A stretch of 64,000 nt of DNA from Streptoalloteichus hindustanus (GCF_900129375.1 NZ_FQVN01000007.1:62001-126000); one strand, 5' to 3'; positions 40,896-49,352 are shown, counted from the first letter of the stretch. Translations and numbers: made by a program. The notes: generated from the letters alone by a model not told the origin.

Positions 40896-42589
40896 CACGC
40901 CTCCTCGTCCAACGACCCGGCCACGTCGGCGACGCCCCCGTCGGGACCGACGTACCAGGTCCGGTGCGCCTCGCCGGGGTACGGCGGCACGAACCGCGCC
41001 AGTTGCGCGGCGACGACCTCCGGCGGCACCCTGTGTTCGCGTTCGGCGTTGCGCCGCAACACTTCTTCCTCGTCCACGACCATCACCGCGTGCGTGACGA
41101 GCACGTCGCGCCGGTCCGCCACGTCCCGCACCACCTGGCGCTGGTGCCGGTTCAACGACGTGGCGTCCCACACCACCGTTCCCCCGCGCGCCAGTGCCGC
41201 GTCGAGCCGCCGCAGCCCGGCCCGCAACACGTCGCCGTTCGCCCGCTGGTCCGCCCGTGAGCCCCGGGCCTCGCGCAGGTCGTCCAGCGAGACCACCTCG
41301 ACACCCCTGAGGGTTCGGACGAACGTGCTCTTGCCGGCGCCCGCCGGGCCGGACATCGCGACCAGCCGGGGGAAGTTCCCCGCGCGCCACCGCCACGTCA
41401 GCGCGACGGCCTCCTCCGGCGTGGCCAGCCGGCCGGCGGCGAACGCCTCCCGTGCCTGCGCCCAACACCGGTCCGCCACATCGACATCGTGGCCCCGCAA
41501 CGCCTCACGAAGTCCGGATCGCAAGTGCCCCAACGGTTCCTCGCCCAGCAACCCGGCCTCCTCGGCGTGCAGCGCGGACCAGGAGACCTGGTCCCGCGCC
41601 TCGGCATCGGTCGCCGCCGCTGCCGCCACCGCGTGCAGCACGCCCAGGTCGGCCGCCGCGCTCAACCGCACCAGACCGGCGCGGCGCTCAACGTCGGGAA
41701 ACGCCCGGTGCAGCACGGTGTGCAGCCCGACGAGGTCGGCGACCCGTCGCGCCAGGGGCATGCCCACCGTTCCGCTCAACCGAGCCAACACGCGCGGCCT
41801 CGGCACACCGTGCAGCAGAGCGGCGAGGACCCCGGCCAATCGGGCGTCGCCTGTCCTGTCCAGCAGGTCGAGCCGCGCCAACACCTCGTCCGCGCCGTCG
41901 GTGAATCCGACTGCGGCCAACACCTCCCGCGCATTCACCGGCAGTCCCGCCCGCACGTCCCACAGCGCCCCGGCCGCTCCCCGGCCATTGGGCACCACCG
42001 GTCCGAGCATCCAGTGCTCGTCCGTGCGCACGTGATCGCGACGCACCCACTTGGCCACGCGCTGCGCGAACTCGGCCCGGTCGAACCCGTCGACCGTGCG
42101 CACCACGTACCCCTCCTGGCGCTGGAGGTCGAGCCACAACGCGCGCAGGGCGCGTTCGTCGAACACACCCCGCCACAGCACCCGGGGCACCGGAACACCG
42201 AGCCGCCGGGCGAACCGCACGGTCTCGTCCCAACCCAGGCACCGGTCCCCGGCCCACACCGAGAAGGCGGAGAACCAGCTCTCCAGGTCGCGGTACTCGA
42301 TCGAGTGCCGGGCGTACAGGTTCTCCCCGCACACGCGCCAACCCGGCGGAATCCCCGCCGCCACGGCGCCGTGCAACGCCTTCACCCACGCCCGCGACGG
42401 GTGGTGCGCCGAGTCGAGCGACCGCGCGTGCAGCCCGTCGCGGTAGAGCGTGGTGTTCTCGCCGTCGAGCTTCTCGGTCACCACGACCTCGCGCCCCGCC
42501 AGCCCGCCGAGGTCGGCCAGCCGGACGTCGTCCGCCGTCGCACCCGGCGACCACGGCAGGTGCGATGTCCGCGGATAGCGCACCCACAT
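40895..42589 (-). CDS. RNA ligase-polynucleotide kinase fusion
   Basis: A 564-residue protein. Residues 1-200 form a nucleotidyltransferase-type RNA ligase: motif I TEKLDGEN with lysine nucleophile Lys40, LYARHSIEY, motif III FSAFSVW, motif IV EGYVVR (Glu159), motif V AKWVRR (Lys180). Residues about 215-400 are helical and unassigned. Residues 408-564 are a P-loop polynucleotide kinase: Walker [10 protein letters not shown] (414-422), [13 protein letters not shown] with Asp475, and a lid region. It would phosphorylate 5'-OH ends and seal RNA with ATP. GGGAGG lies 9 bp before ATG 42589. The downstream multidomain gene overlaps its stop, making a two-gene RNA-repair operon. Confidence 0.88.
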   Translation of the reverse strand: MWVRYPRTSHLPWSPGATADDVRLADLGGLAGREVVVTEKLDGENTTLYRDGLHARSLDSAHHPSRAWVKALHGAVAAGIPPGWRVCGENLYARHSIEYRDLESWFSAFSVWAGDRCLGWDETVRFARRLGVPVPRVLWRGVFDERALRALWLDLQRQEGYVVRTVDGFDRAEFAQRVAKWVRRDHVRTDEHWMLGPVVPNGRGAAGALWDVRAGLPVNAREVLAAVGFTDGADEVLARLDLLDRTGDARLAGVLAALLHGVPRPRVLARLSGTVGMPLARRVADLVGLHTVLHRAFPDVERRAGLVRLSAAADLGVLHAVAAAAATDAEARDQVSWSALHAEEAGLLGEEPLGHLRSGLREALRGHDVDVADRCWAQAREAFAAGRLATPEEAVALTWRWRAGNFPRLVAMSGPAGAGKSTFVRTLRGVEVVSLDDLREARGSRADQRANGDVLRAGLRRLDAALARGGTVVWDATSLNRHQRQVVRDVADRRDVLVTHAVMVVDEEEVLRRNAEREHRVPPEVVAAQLARFVPPYPGEAHRTWYVGPDGGVADVAGSLDEEA

Positions 42590-42974
42590 GGTTCCGTTCC
42601 TCCCGACGACGCCACGGGATCGTAAGAGCACGCCGAACGCGCTCACCAGCCAATATCTCCGCAGGCGCCCCGCGAAGCCGGAAAGAACCCCGGGAGAGGC
42701 GAAAAAGCGCCGGGAAGGCCAGCACCGCTTTTCCGCCGTGAACGCGAGGAACTCATCGTGGGGTCGCCGCAGGACGCGCTGCACACGTTGCGCGACGGTC
42801 GTTCGACCACTCGCCGTCCCGCCACCTCGGCCGACGTCCGGCCGCTTCTTCGACGTGGGCAAGGGTTTCGAACCCTCCACGGCCACGAACTCCGCCCGCC
42901 GCGAGGCGGTTCCCGCCAACTCAAGGTCGGGTAGCGTGCTCACGAAAGCAAGGACTGACGGGAAGGGACCAGAC
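42590..42974. other. divergent gap between RNA-repair operon and HAD gene
   Basis: No gene is supported in these 385 bases. GGGTTCGAAACCC on the minus strand (about 42852-42864) looks like a tRNA T-arm, but no cloverleaf can be drawn around it. The region should hold the promoters of the RNA-repair operon and the HAD gene; none is obvious. Confidence 0.4.
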
Positions 42975-43685
42975 GTGAACACCACAAAGCCCTTGGCAGT
43001 GCGGGCAGTTCTGTTCGACATGGATGGTGTCGTGGTCGACTCCCGGCTCGTCATCGAGAGCGCCTGGCGCGAGGTCGTGCGCCGCCACTCGGGCCGGGAC
43101 CTCACCACCGAGGAGGTCGAGGAGCACGTCCACGGCCGACAGGGCAGCCACACCGTCGCCGCCCTCTTTCCCCGCCACACGCCCGAGGTGCGCAGGAAGA
43201 TCTGGGCGGAGGTCGACCGCATCGAGGAGACCGCGAGCTACCAGGCGATCCCGCACGTCCAGTCCTTCCTCCGCGACCTCCACACCCACGGCGTCACCGT
43301 GGGCCTGGTCACCAGCAGTTGGACCACCAAGATCGAGCACGTGCTCAAGTCGCTCGACGTCCAGGACGTCTTCACCGTGGTCGTCAGCCGGGACGACGTC
43401 CAGCAGGGCAAACCGCACCCGGCCCCCTACCTCGCCGGCTGCCGCCTGCTCGACGTCGACCCGGCGAACACGTTGGTCTTCGAGGACTCGGTCAGCGGCG
43501 TCCAGTCCGCGGTCGCGGCGGGCACCACCTGCGTGGGCATCGGCGCCCCCGACCTGACCGAGGAAGGCGCCGCGGACGCCGTCGCGGACTTCGCACCGCT
43601 GCGGCTTGTCCCCCACGACGCGAGAACGCTCCGCCTCGAAGGAACCACCCGACAGATCCTGATCATCCCCCGAACCGGCTCCTGA
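42975..43685 (+). CDS. HAD-superfamily hydrolase (beta-phosphoglucomutase-like)
   Basis: A 236-residue HAD phosphatase of subfamily IA. Motif I is LFDMDGVVVDS, with nucleophile and acid/base Asp two residues apart. A helical cap follows (EEVEEHVHGRQGSHTV), then motif II GLVTSSW, Lys in QQGKPHPAPYL and motif IV VFEDSVSGVQSA. Such enzymes dephosphorylate sugar phosphates or nucleotides, or act as mutases, in the cytoplasm. GTG 42975 has GGAAGGGA upstream. It is divergent from the RNA-repair operon, but no functional link is implied by the sequence. Confidence 0.88.
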   Translation: MNTTKPLAVRAVLFDMDGVVVDSRLVIESAWREVVRRHSGRDLTTEEVEEHVHGRQGSHTVAALFPRHTPEVRRKIWAEVDRIEETASYQAIPHVQSFLRDLHTHGVTVGLVTSSWTTKIEHVLKSLDVQDVFTVVVSRDDVQQGKPHPAPYLAGCRLLDVDPANTLVFEDSVSGVQSAVAAGTTCVGIGAPDLTEEGAADAVADFAPLRLVPHDARTLRLEGTTRQILIIPRTGS

Positions 43686-44118
43686 CCGAGGAACCCGCCG
43701 ACCGGCGCGCTCGTCCTCCACGCCCCAATGGCAGCGGCACCACCGAACGCTGGGGGCAGAAGCTCAGCGGCAAGACCGAGCGAGCAGGAAGGAGGGTGAG
43801 GAGAAACGAGGTGGGCCAAGAGAGGCGTTGGCATGCCCGCACAGTTGATCAACATCATGTGCACGTCAGTCTCGGTGGAGAACTACCACTTCGTCTGTGT
43901 AGACACAAGGGGCTTCATACAGCACCAGGTCAGATACAGCAACCGTGCTGCTAGGGACGTTGGGACCCCCTTGGACATTTCCCCTGTGTCCGAGGGGGTT
44001 CCCGCGTCTTCCCGGCCACGTGCTGACTCAGTGCTGACTCTCAGAGCGGCCAACTGCCCAGCTTGGCCACAGGGCCGCAGGGGAAGGAACTGGGCTTCTT
44101 TGCGGGCAGTCCATGGGC
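43686..44118. other. left edge of the accessory island, non-coding
   Basis: No gene is supported in these 433 bases, though short frames are open. An imperfect 16-bp hairpin (43962-43977 with 43987-44003) could terminate the HAD gene or the convergent APH gene. A 10-bp direct repeat GTGCTGACTC occurs at 44020-44029 and 44031-44040. Base composition becomes less GC-rich from here to about 49 kb. Confidence 0.4.
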
Positions 44119-45009
44119 CTAGAAGGGCACACCACGCCACCCCGACCACGGGCGGGTTCCCCGCTCTCCTCGGATGCAGGCGAGGCGGTGGAACGCTTGG
44201 TCACGCGCACGCGGGTCCTCTGTCGCGATCTGGACAGCCATGCACGTCATGCGGAACTCGCGAATGTCCCGGAGCGTCGCGAAGCCTTCCCATTCAGTGA
44301 CGTCGTGGCCGTAGACCGAGACGAACTCCGCATACTCGTCCGGAGGCTCCCACCCGAACGAACTGTGCTTGATCGCACTGTGGATCGAGTCCCACTCTGG
44401 CGGCCCGAGGGAACAGCGCTCGAAGTCGTGCAGCACGGCGCGCCCCTCCTCGGTGACCGCTACGTTCCCGACCCACGCGTCACCGTGCACAACGCTGCTC
44501 GGCCGGCCCGGCGGAAGTTCGACGTACCGGTGTCGCAGCTCAGCCAGGCGCTCACACATCCACGCTCGATCATCAGACGTGAGGAAGTCTGCGCGCTCGA
44601 TCCGCTCTGGCAGGCGAACGAATGGCGACAACGGGGGAAGCTCGAAGTCCGGGGGCGGTAGCGCGTGAAAGTGGCGGAGAACACGCGCTACGTCTCGCGT
44701 CGTGCCTCTCACGTGCGGTGGGAGCTCGTGCCAGAACGTTACGGCCCGGCCATCAACCTCTATGGGTTGCTCAACATCGGACAGCACCCGCGCAGCATCG
44801 ACGCCCGCGCGTTCGAGCCAGCGGGATACGAGTACTTCTTTCGCCGCCGCCGCTTGCTGACCAGCCCGCGAGATCCGTGCGACCACACCGCCAGGAAGCC
44901 GGTACAGCGCGTTCTCTCCCAGCCGTATCAACTCCGCGCCAGCCGCGCGCAAGCCAGCCTTCGCCGCCGCTTCTCTCAGTAGCGACGGCGCCTCGGTCGT
45001 ACGTTCCAT
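44119..45009 (-). CDS. aminoglycoside phosphotransferase (APH)-family kinase
   Basis: A 296-residue kinase-fold protein. The N-lobe has IRLGENALYRLPGGVVARI. The catalytic loop is VVHGDAWVGNVAV (Asp in HGD, Asn five residues later) and the metal-binding LHDFERCSLGPPEWD. APH-family proteins phosphorylate antibiotics, choline or other small alcohols; the substrate here is unknown. Its ATG shares a base with the stop of the upstream XRE regulator (TGATG), so it forms an operon with it. The pairing of an XRE/TPR regulator with an APH gene is frequent in actinomycetes. Confidence 0.83.
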   Translation of the reverse strand: MERTTEAPSLLREAAAKAGLRAAGAELIRLGENALYRLPGGVVARISRAGQQAAAAKEVLVSRWLERAGVDAARVLSDVEQPIEVDGRAVTFWHELPPHVRGTTRDVARVLRHFHALPPPDFELPPLSPFVRLPERIERADFLTSDDRAWMCERLAELRHRYVELPPGRPSSVVHGDAWVGNVAVTEEGRAVLHDFERCSLGPPEWDSIHSAIKHSSFGWEPPDEYAEFVSVYGHDVTEWEGFATLRDIREFRMTCMAVQIATEDPRARDQAFHRLACIRGERGTRPWSGWRGVPF

Positions 45010-46314
45010 CAGGCGCTGACCACGGTCCGGATGCGGTGGCGCAGCTCCTCGACCTCCACCGTGCGCCGATGACGCGTCGCGAAGTCCCGCAACGCCAAGA
45101 GGTCATCCGCAGCGCGCCGCGACCGAATCGTGCCTGCGGCGTCCAGGGCAGCCATGCCGATGCTCGCTGCTTCGACCGGATCGCCCGCGACCATCACGAG
45201 CGAGGCAAGTTTCGTCTGGCTGATGGCTCGGGATCGACGGTAGGCGACGCCGTGGCTCACCACAGCGGTGGCGAGACGCCCACGCGCTTCCGGCACGAAG
45301 TGCCCGTGTACTCCGAGGTCCCACAGGGCGTGCCCGGTGTCGCCTGAGTGTTGCGCGGCGTCGTAGTACTGCATCCACGGCGGCATTGGTCGGCAACCGA
45401 CCCGTGAACTCCTCATCAGCCGCGCCAACGGCCCTCAGCGTCTCCTGAACGCGACCGAGCTTGGCGAGCGCTCGCGCCCGGCCCGTGTGGAGCATGGCTC
45501 GCTCAGTCGGTGTCAGCCGATCCGCTCGAACGAGCGCAAGATCGTGCAGAGTGAGTCCCGCGTCCCAGTTGCCACACCAGATCTCCTGGCGGGCCATCGA
45601 CGAGAGGACCTTGGCCCGAAGGTGCCACTCCTGCGCCTCCTCGGCACACGTCAGCGCGAGCCTGAACCACCGTCGCGCGTCGTCGTGCGCGTAGGCATCG
45701 AACGCGCTGAACGCCGCCGTGTGAGCGAGGTACCCCACGGCCGCGAAAAGCTCGGGCCGCAAGGACATCGCGCACCGTGCGTGCAGCAGCTCTACCGAGT
45801 ACTCAAGCTGGGCGGCAATGGCTTGCCGAGCGAGCCCACCGCCGTAGACGGCATCCCATCCTGCGACCGCCCGCGCGATGGTGCGAACCTCGTCAATCTC
45901 CCGCCTGCCCGCGGAGGAGGGGACCGGGGTCGGCTGGGCCGAACCGACTAAGGACCTGAGCGAGTCGGGAGCGGCGGCCATACCAACCCCCAGGGCCGCG
46001 ACCCGCAGGAACTGATTCCGGTTCACGTCTGCCACGGTAGGTGGCTTCCGGCGGGGAGGGTAGAAGCCGAGGCTGCGGTCAGTAGCGCCCAGGACGGCGC
46101 GCAGAGCGGCCCGGTAGTCATCTTGAGGCCAGCGGATGACCCCTCTTTCCAGCTTGCCGATGTAGTTCTCATCCAACTCGGCTACGCGCCCACGGTGCTG
46201 GTACAGCCAGGAGTTGACCAACTCGGCGAGTTCCTGACGTGCGAGCGGCAGGCCAGTTGTGGCAGATGTGACGCCTTCGCGGGCACGAGTCAGCTCGTTG
46301 TTCGCCTCGCGCAT
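45009..46314 (-). pseudogene. XRE-family regulator interrupted by a frameshift
   Basis: The N-terminal frame from ATG 46314 (AGGAGG 7 bp upstream) encodes an HTH (LARQELAELVNSWLYQHRG, ENYIGKLERGVIRWPQDDYRAALRAVLG in part as KLERGVIRWPQDDYR) and helical repeats, up to AADEEFTGRLPTNA near 45390. The natural continuation, PWMQYYDAAQHSGDTGHALWDLGVHG in part as PWMQYYDAAQHSGDTG, to the end at 45009, is in a different frame. The typical family member reads straight through this point. A single-base indel at about 45380-45390 explains it: either a true inactivating mutation, programmed frameshifting, or a sequencing error. The last stop overlaps the APH start. Confidence 0.75.
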
Positions 46315-46723
46315 CTCCATGCCTCCTGCCACGTGGTCGGCCATTCTGCCACTATCAGCAACAGGTCGACTACGCAAGGTGGCAGGCACGGCCTCCCGCT
46401 GTCCTCCCCTTCACCTGCTGGTGCCCTCCGTGGTCGCAAGCCCTTCCAAGCGGGAGGGTCGTTAACAGCGGGCGGGCCACCTGGACGAAAGGGCAGCGAA
46501 GACGAGAGGGAGGGTCGCTTTCTTCCTCACGGCCCTCTCATCGGCTGGACGCTCCTCCCCGACCCCGAGGTCCGGGTGTCCCGCCCGCGCCCAAGCTCGG
46601 GCCACACGTGTCTCCTGTTGTGGCGGGTCCAAACACAATATCGAGTCCTGGGGCCACGAGATCGGCGGCGGGGAATCTGGGAGGCACTGGTTCCCCGCCG
46701 CTGCATATATCGGAGGCGCAAGG
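46315..46723. other. intergenic region between XRE regulator and small genes
   Basis: No gene is supported in these 409 bases apart from control elements. The main one is the 11-bp-stem hairpin at 46665-46701, placed before the ribosome-binding site of the small gene at 46724. Confidence 0.4.
46665..46701. promoter_or_regulatory. hairpin upstream of a small gene
   Basis: GCGGCGGGGAA (46665-46675) pairs perfectly with TTCCCCGCCGC (46691-46701). The stem ends 10 bases before GGAGG. It may be an attenuator or an upstream terminator; GCATATAT follows directly. Confidence 0.6.
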
Positions 46724-46882
46724 ATGGAAGAGCCTGAATGTGCGACACCGAAAAGCACCTTGACGAGTTGGTGGCGCGAGTGGAAATGGAAGCGGGACCA
46801 ACAGCGAATGAGGGGAATGTGGGCACGTCGCGTAACCCTCAGGTTGGAGCCGAAGCCGGGTGCGCGGAGCAAACGAATCTGA
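46724..46882 (+). CDS. 52-residue basic, tryptophan-rich small protein
   Basis: ATG 46724 follows GGAGG with 7-bp spacing. The peptide begins MEEPECATPKSTLTSWW and continues REWKWKRDQQRMRGMW, with a strongly basic C-terminus ending GARSKRI. It has five tryptophans and a net positive charge, so it may bind nucleic acid or membranes. I do not recognise it. It lies upstream, in the same direction, of the deaminase-immunity genes. Confidence 0.45.
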   Translation: MEEPECATPKSTLTSWWREWKWKRDQQRMRGMWARRVTLRLEPKPGARSKRI

Positions 46883-46890
46883 CCATCCGC

Positions 46891-47094
46891 GTGCGCCTTC
46901 GTTCGATTCTCGCCTTCGGGTACTCCACAGACGGAAACTACGCCTGGGGCCACGTGGGCGACGTTGTCGATCTGCCACAGCCAGTCGCGTCAGAACTGCT
47001 ACGCACTCGACAGGCCATGCTCTGCCACCAGAACACGCCGATTACCCGCCCGGCTCCAACACGGTGCACCTGCCCATTCATCGCCCCCAGATAG
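46891..47094 (+). CDS. small protein of about 67 residues, uncertain
   Basis: The frame from GTG 46891 reads VRLRSILAFGYSTDGNYAW and then GHVGDVVDLPQPVASELLRTRQAML. The GDVVDLP...(A)..LL pattern is a common short motif in phage and integrative-element proteins. The start is weakly supported because no ribosome-binding site is close, and the frame remains open upstream to ATG 46738, overlapping the previous small gene. The tail after residue 45 is less convincing. Confidence 0.35.
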   Translation: MRLRSILAFGYSTDGNYAWGHVGDVVDLPQPVASELLRTRQAMLCHQNTPITRPAPTRCTCPFIAPR

Positions 47095-47140
47095 TTCACG
47101 ATCCAAAAATGCGGACCGTCGAACCATTCGGCGAACCCAT

Positions 47141-47172
47141 CTACCCGCCAGGAACGCCGCCCTGGCGGGTAG
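47141..47172. terminator. hairpin, perfect 12-bp stem
   Basis: CTACCCGCCAGG (47141-47152) pairs with CCTGGCGGGTAG (47161-47172) across an 8-base loop, between the small genes and the deaminase module. Confidence 0.75.
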
Positions 47173-47213
47173 TGCCGTGAGAACAAACGTCAACACACAT
47201 CATGGAGAACGGT

Positions 47214-47480
47214 ATGAGCAACATGCAGGAAGCTCTACAGCGCATGTCGGAGGCCAAGAACGCCCTTCCCGCCGGATACGCACAGGAGGGCCTGAACACA
47301 CTTGACGCCATCGCCGGTCAGCTTGCTCAGGCTGGGGTCGCGGACGCCTACGCCGCTGAACTTTCTGAGGCGCGCTCTGGATTTGAGTCAGCGCTACGCA
47401 CCTGTGTGCAGATGTCAGACCGCTTAGACCAGGACATGGCGCGTGTTCAACAGGTGATGCAGGGCGGAGGGTTTCGGTAG
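47214..47480 (+). CDS. small helical protein preceding a deaminase
   Basis: An 88-residue, almost entirely helical protein (MSNMQEALQRMSEAKNALP, NTLDAIAGQLAQAGVADAYAAELSEAR in part as LAQAGVADAYAAELSEAR, DRLDQDMARVQQVMQGG). It has no WXG motif but resembles the small helical companions (DUF6244-like) that precede stand-alone toxin domains in actinomycetes; that resemblance is from memory. GGAG lies 6 bp before ATG 47214. It is 22 bp upstream of the deaminase gene and probably in the same operon. It could help folding, delivery or neutralisation of the deaminase. Confidence 0.65.
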   Translation: MSNMQEALQRMSEAKNALPAGYAQEGLNTLDAIAGQLAQAGVADAYAAELSEARSGFESALRTCVQMSDRLDQDMARVQQVMQGGGFR

Positions 47481-47502
47481 CGGGCAACCCGGGGCATCGT
47501 CT

Positions 47503-47976
47503 TTGCCTCCGGCTGATTCATCGCCACCACAACGGTTCTCAGATCATCGGATCGGCCTTGCGGAGGCCCGTCAGTTATGGGACGAACTACCGCCCCGCGT
47601 CACCTACGGCGCTGGAGCCAAAACACACGGACGGTGGATCACTTCCGATGGCACCACGCGGCCGATGGTGAGTGGCCGGGATGACGACGCGAGGTACGCG
47701 GCGAAGCTGCTGGCCGACCGGGGCGTAAAGCGCACGCCAATGGCCGTCGACCACACGGAGACCAAGATAGCCGCCCGGATGGTCCGCGACGGCATCGCGG
47801 AGGCCACCGTGGTCATCAACCACCAGACCTGCCGGGGCCGGCCTCCCTTCGGCTACGGGTGCGGAGACCTGCTCCCCGTCATCCTCCCGGCCGGTTCGCG
47901 GTTGACTGTGTGGGACTACGACGAGCATGGGCACCCACGCGGCATCAGCTACCTCGGAGGAGCTTCACGTCAATGA
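47503..47976 (+). CDS. SCP1.201/DddA-like nucleic-acid deaminase (toxin-like)
   Basis: A 157-residue stand-alone deaminase. The catalytic H-x-E is VDHTETKIAARMV (His84, Glu86). The zinc ligands are Cys110 and Cys120 (INHQTCRGRPPFGYGCGDLLPVILPAGSRLTV in part as QTCRGRPPFGYGCGDLLP), followed by the typical L-P-x-G-x-x-L-x-V strand. The fold matches the SCP1.201-like family, which includes the double-stranded DNA cytosine deaminase DddA. The nine-residue spacing between the cysteines is longer than the usual two. TTG 47503 is the only start codon after the in-frame stop at 47455, an unusual start that may keep expression low. It overlaps the Imm1 gene by four bases and lacks any secretion or delivery domain. 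Confidence 0.8.
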   Translation: MPPADSSPPQRFSDHRIGLAEARQLWDELPPRVTYGAGAKTHGRWITSDGTTRPMVSGRDDDARYAAKLLADRGVKRTPMAVDHTETKIAARMVRDGIAEATVVINHQTCRGRPPFGYGCGDLLPVILPAGSRLTVWDYDEHGHPRGISYLGGASRQ

Positions 47977-48401
47977 CATTGCACGCGTTTGACCAGCACA
48001 CCAACATCCTCATCACTACTCACGAGGACCTGATGAAGGTGCTCGATGAGCTGTCAGGCAAGGCCGAGGTCGCCGAAGTCGGGCTGTCCCTGGGGTTCAC
48101 CCCAGCACCGGCGGGGAACGCGCGACACCAGGTGGTGATCGGCATCGGCAAGAGCGGACAGGGCTTCCTCCAGTACGTTGACGACGAGGGAATATTCTGG
48201 ACCCGCGCAGAACAACCAGAAGAGGGAGTGAGCCAGTACTACTTCCCGGGTCACCCCTTCTCCGCGCCATACGAGGTCGAAGTTCCCTTCGATGTGGTGC
48301 GAGCCGGCCTGACCGAATACCTATCAACCACACAGCGGCCGACGTGTGCGGCTTGGTCTCCAGATGACGAACTGGAGTGGAACGTGGTTCTACTGCCGTG
48401 A
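47973..48401 (+). CDS. Imm1-family immunity protein
   Basis: A 142-residue protein with the Imm1 pattern: HHTNILITTHEDL-like start (FDQHTNILITTHEDLMKV), VVIGIGKSGQGFLQYVDDEG in part as IGKSGQGFLQYVDDEG, YYFPGHPFSAPYEVEVPFDVVR in part as FSAPYEVEVPFDVVRAGL, and the final QRPTCAAWSP. Imm1 proteins are the standard partners of SCP1.201-like deaminase toxins and neutralise them in the producing cell. The ATG overlaps the deaminase stop (ATGA), and CGGAGGAGC lies upstream, so immunity is translated with, and probably more strongly than, the toxin. A strong terminator follows. Confidence 0.8.
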   Translation: MTLHAFDQHTNILITTHEDLMKVLDELSGKAEVAEVGLSLGFTPAPAGNARHQVVIGIGKSGQGFLQYVDDEGIFWTRAEQPEEGVSQYYFPGHPFSAPYEVEVPFDVVRAGLTEYLSTTQRPTCAAWSPDDELEWNVVLLP

Positions 48402-48464
48402 CACCAAAACGGCCCTAAAACCCGCACACGTCCCCTTGGCCGTTACACCGTCCGATCTAGAAGG

Positions 48465-48490
48465 CCCCCAGGGGGCAATCCCCCTGGGGG
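48465..48490. terminator. terminator after Imm1, 11-bp stem, CAAT loop
   Basis: CCCCCAGGGGG (48465-48475), loop CAAT, CCCCCTGGGGG (48480-48490), 63 bp after the Imm1 stop. Confidence 0.88.
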
Positions 48491-48771
48491 GTCCTCACTC
48501 ATGTTCAGAGTGCAGAGACACAGCTAATCACAAGCGGAGGCGGAATGTAATCAAAAACATATGCGAGACCAGTCCGGTTTCTACCTGCCGCTGCGCCCGA
48601 GAAGGCCAGAAGGTAGCGTACCGGTGGGCCTACTCGCTATCTCTGCGTACCTACCAGGGCGCGCGCCTGTTTTCTCTGCAGCCGGCCGCCTACTGGGTGA
48701 GCGGCGCAGGCGTATTTATACCGATATTCTCCAAGTTACCAATCTAGATCTTATTACTCGTCTGAGAGTGA

Positions 48772-48920
48772 CCGCCCCGAAGAGGGCGGCCATAAATTTC
48801 CCTTAGCGAGAAAGCGAGAGCCGCCCACTCACGGGGCGGCTGTTGCTGAACTTCGTGAAGAGCCGCTTCGTGGCGGCTCTCACTCGTGATTCTTACCAGG
48901 GTGCCAGCCCAGAGGCTGGC
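48772..48920. other. array of four consecutive hairpins
   Basis: Stems are CCGCCC/GGGCGG (48772-48789), AGCCGCCC/GGGCGGCT (48819-48841), AGAGCCGC/GCGGCTCT (48859-48880) and GCCAGCC/GGCTGGC (48903-48920). The second and third share the GAGAGCCGC core. Such strings of related stems are common in phage and mobile-element intergenic DNA and could be terminators, a structured RNA, or a recombination or replication site. Confidence 0.6.
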
Positions 48921-49243
48921 CCATAACCATCTCCTCGGCCGACGACACGGCCTCGGGAATAGTGGGTCGATCCCCGCGTCATAACGAAAGTCACCAAGTG
49001 ACCACATGCTTTCCGACACGGTGGAGATCGTAGGTCGACAAGCGGGGCCGACCGGGCAATGGGCTCCGTGTGCGCGTTGGTTGCGGCGAGAGTCACGGTT
49101 TCCTCCGCGAGGCGGAGATCCGCGGCCGAGCGTGGTCCACTATGGACAGAGCAGTTGAAGGGATGGTCGTCCCGACAGCTTCTTCGACTCGTGTGTCCAC
49201 AGTGTCCGATTGGTCGTGGACTGCCGACCAGCACATGGAGAGG

Positions 49244-49271
49244 TGCCGCCCCGGTGGGGGTCGGGGCGGCA
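49244..49271. terminator. terminator of the MFS gene
   Basis: TGCCGCCCC (49244-49252) pairs with GGGGCGGCA (49263-49271), about 80 bp downstream of the minus-strand MFS stop. Confidence 0.7.
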
Positions 49272-49352
49272 CTGCAGGTGTCCGACAGCTCGTGAAGGGC
49301 TGGTCCGCGAGGGTTCGTGCGAGCACCTCGGGCTGCTCCTGGGTGGTTCTTC

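Larger units (their letters stand above)
48402..49352. other. 951-bp structured non-coding region
   Basis: I see no convincing gene on either strand. It contains a very strong terminator (48465-48490), four closely spaced hairpins (48772-48920) and the MFS terminator (49244-49271), plus degenerate GTCCACWGTGGAC-like sequences near 49137 and 49197. The stretch 48540-48800 is unusually AT-rich for this window. Confidence 0.5.

Noticed and set aside
38361-42035. Open frame of 1,224 codons on the plus strand
   Set aside because: It is antisense to both RNA-repair genes, whose catalytic motifs are on the minus strand. Composition is typical of shadows.
42845-42900. tRNA-like T-arm (GGGTTCGAAACCC on the minus strand)
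   Set aside because: The T-loop and part of the stem fit a tRNA, but no anticodon arm, D-arm or matching acceptor strand can be found, so no tRNA gene or att site is called.
43833-44300. Plus-strand frame of 155 codons
   Set aside because: It overlaps the end of the APH gene in antisense, contains many Arg/Pro/Ser runs and cysteines without pattern, and has no ribosome-binding site.
48346-48747. Plus-strand frame of 133 codons after Imm1
   Set aside because: It starts inside the Imm1 gene and passes through the perfect terminator at 48465-48490; not a plausible gene.
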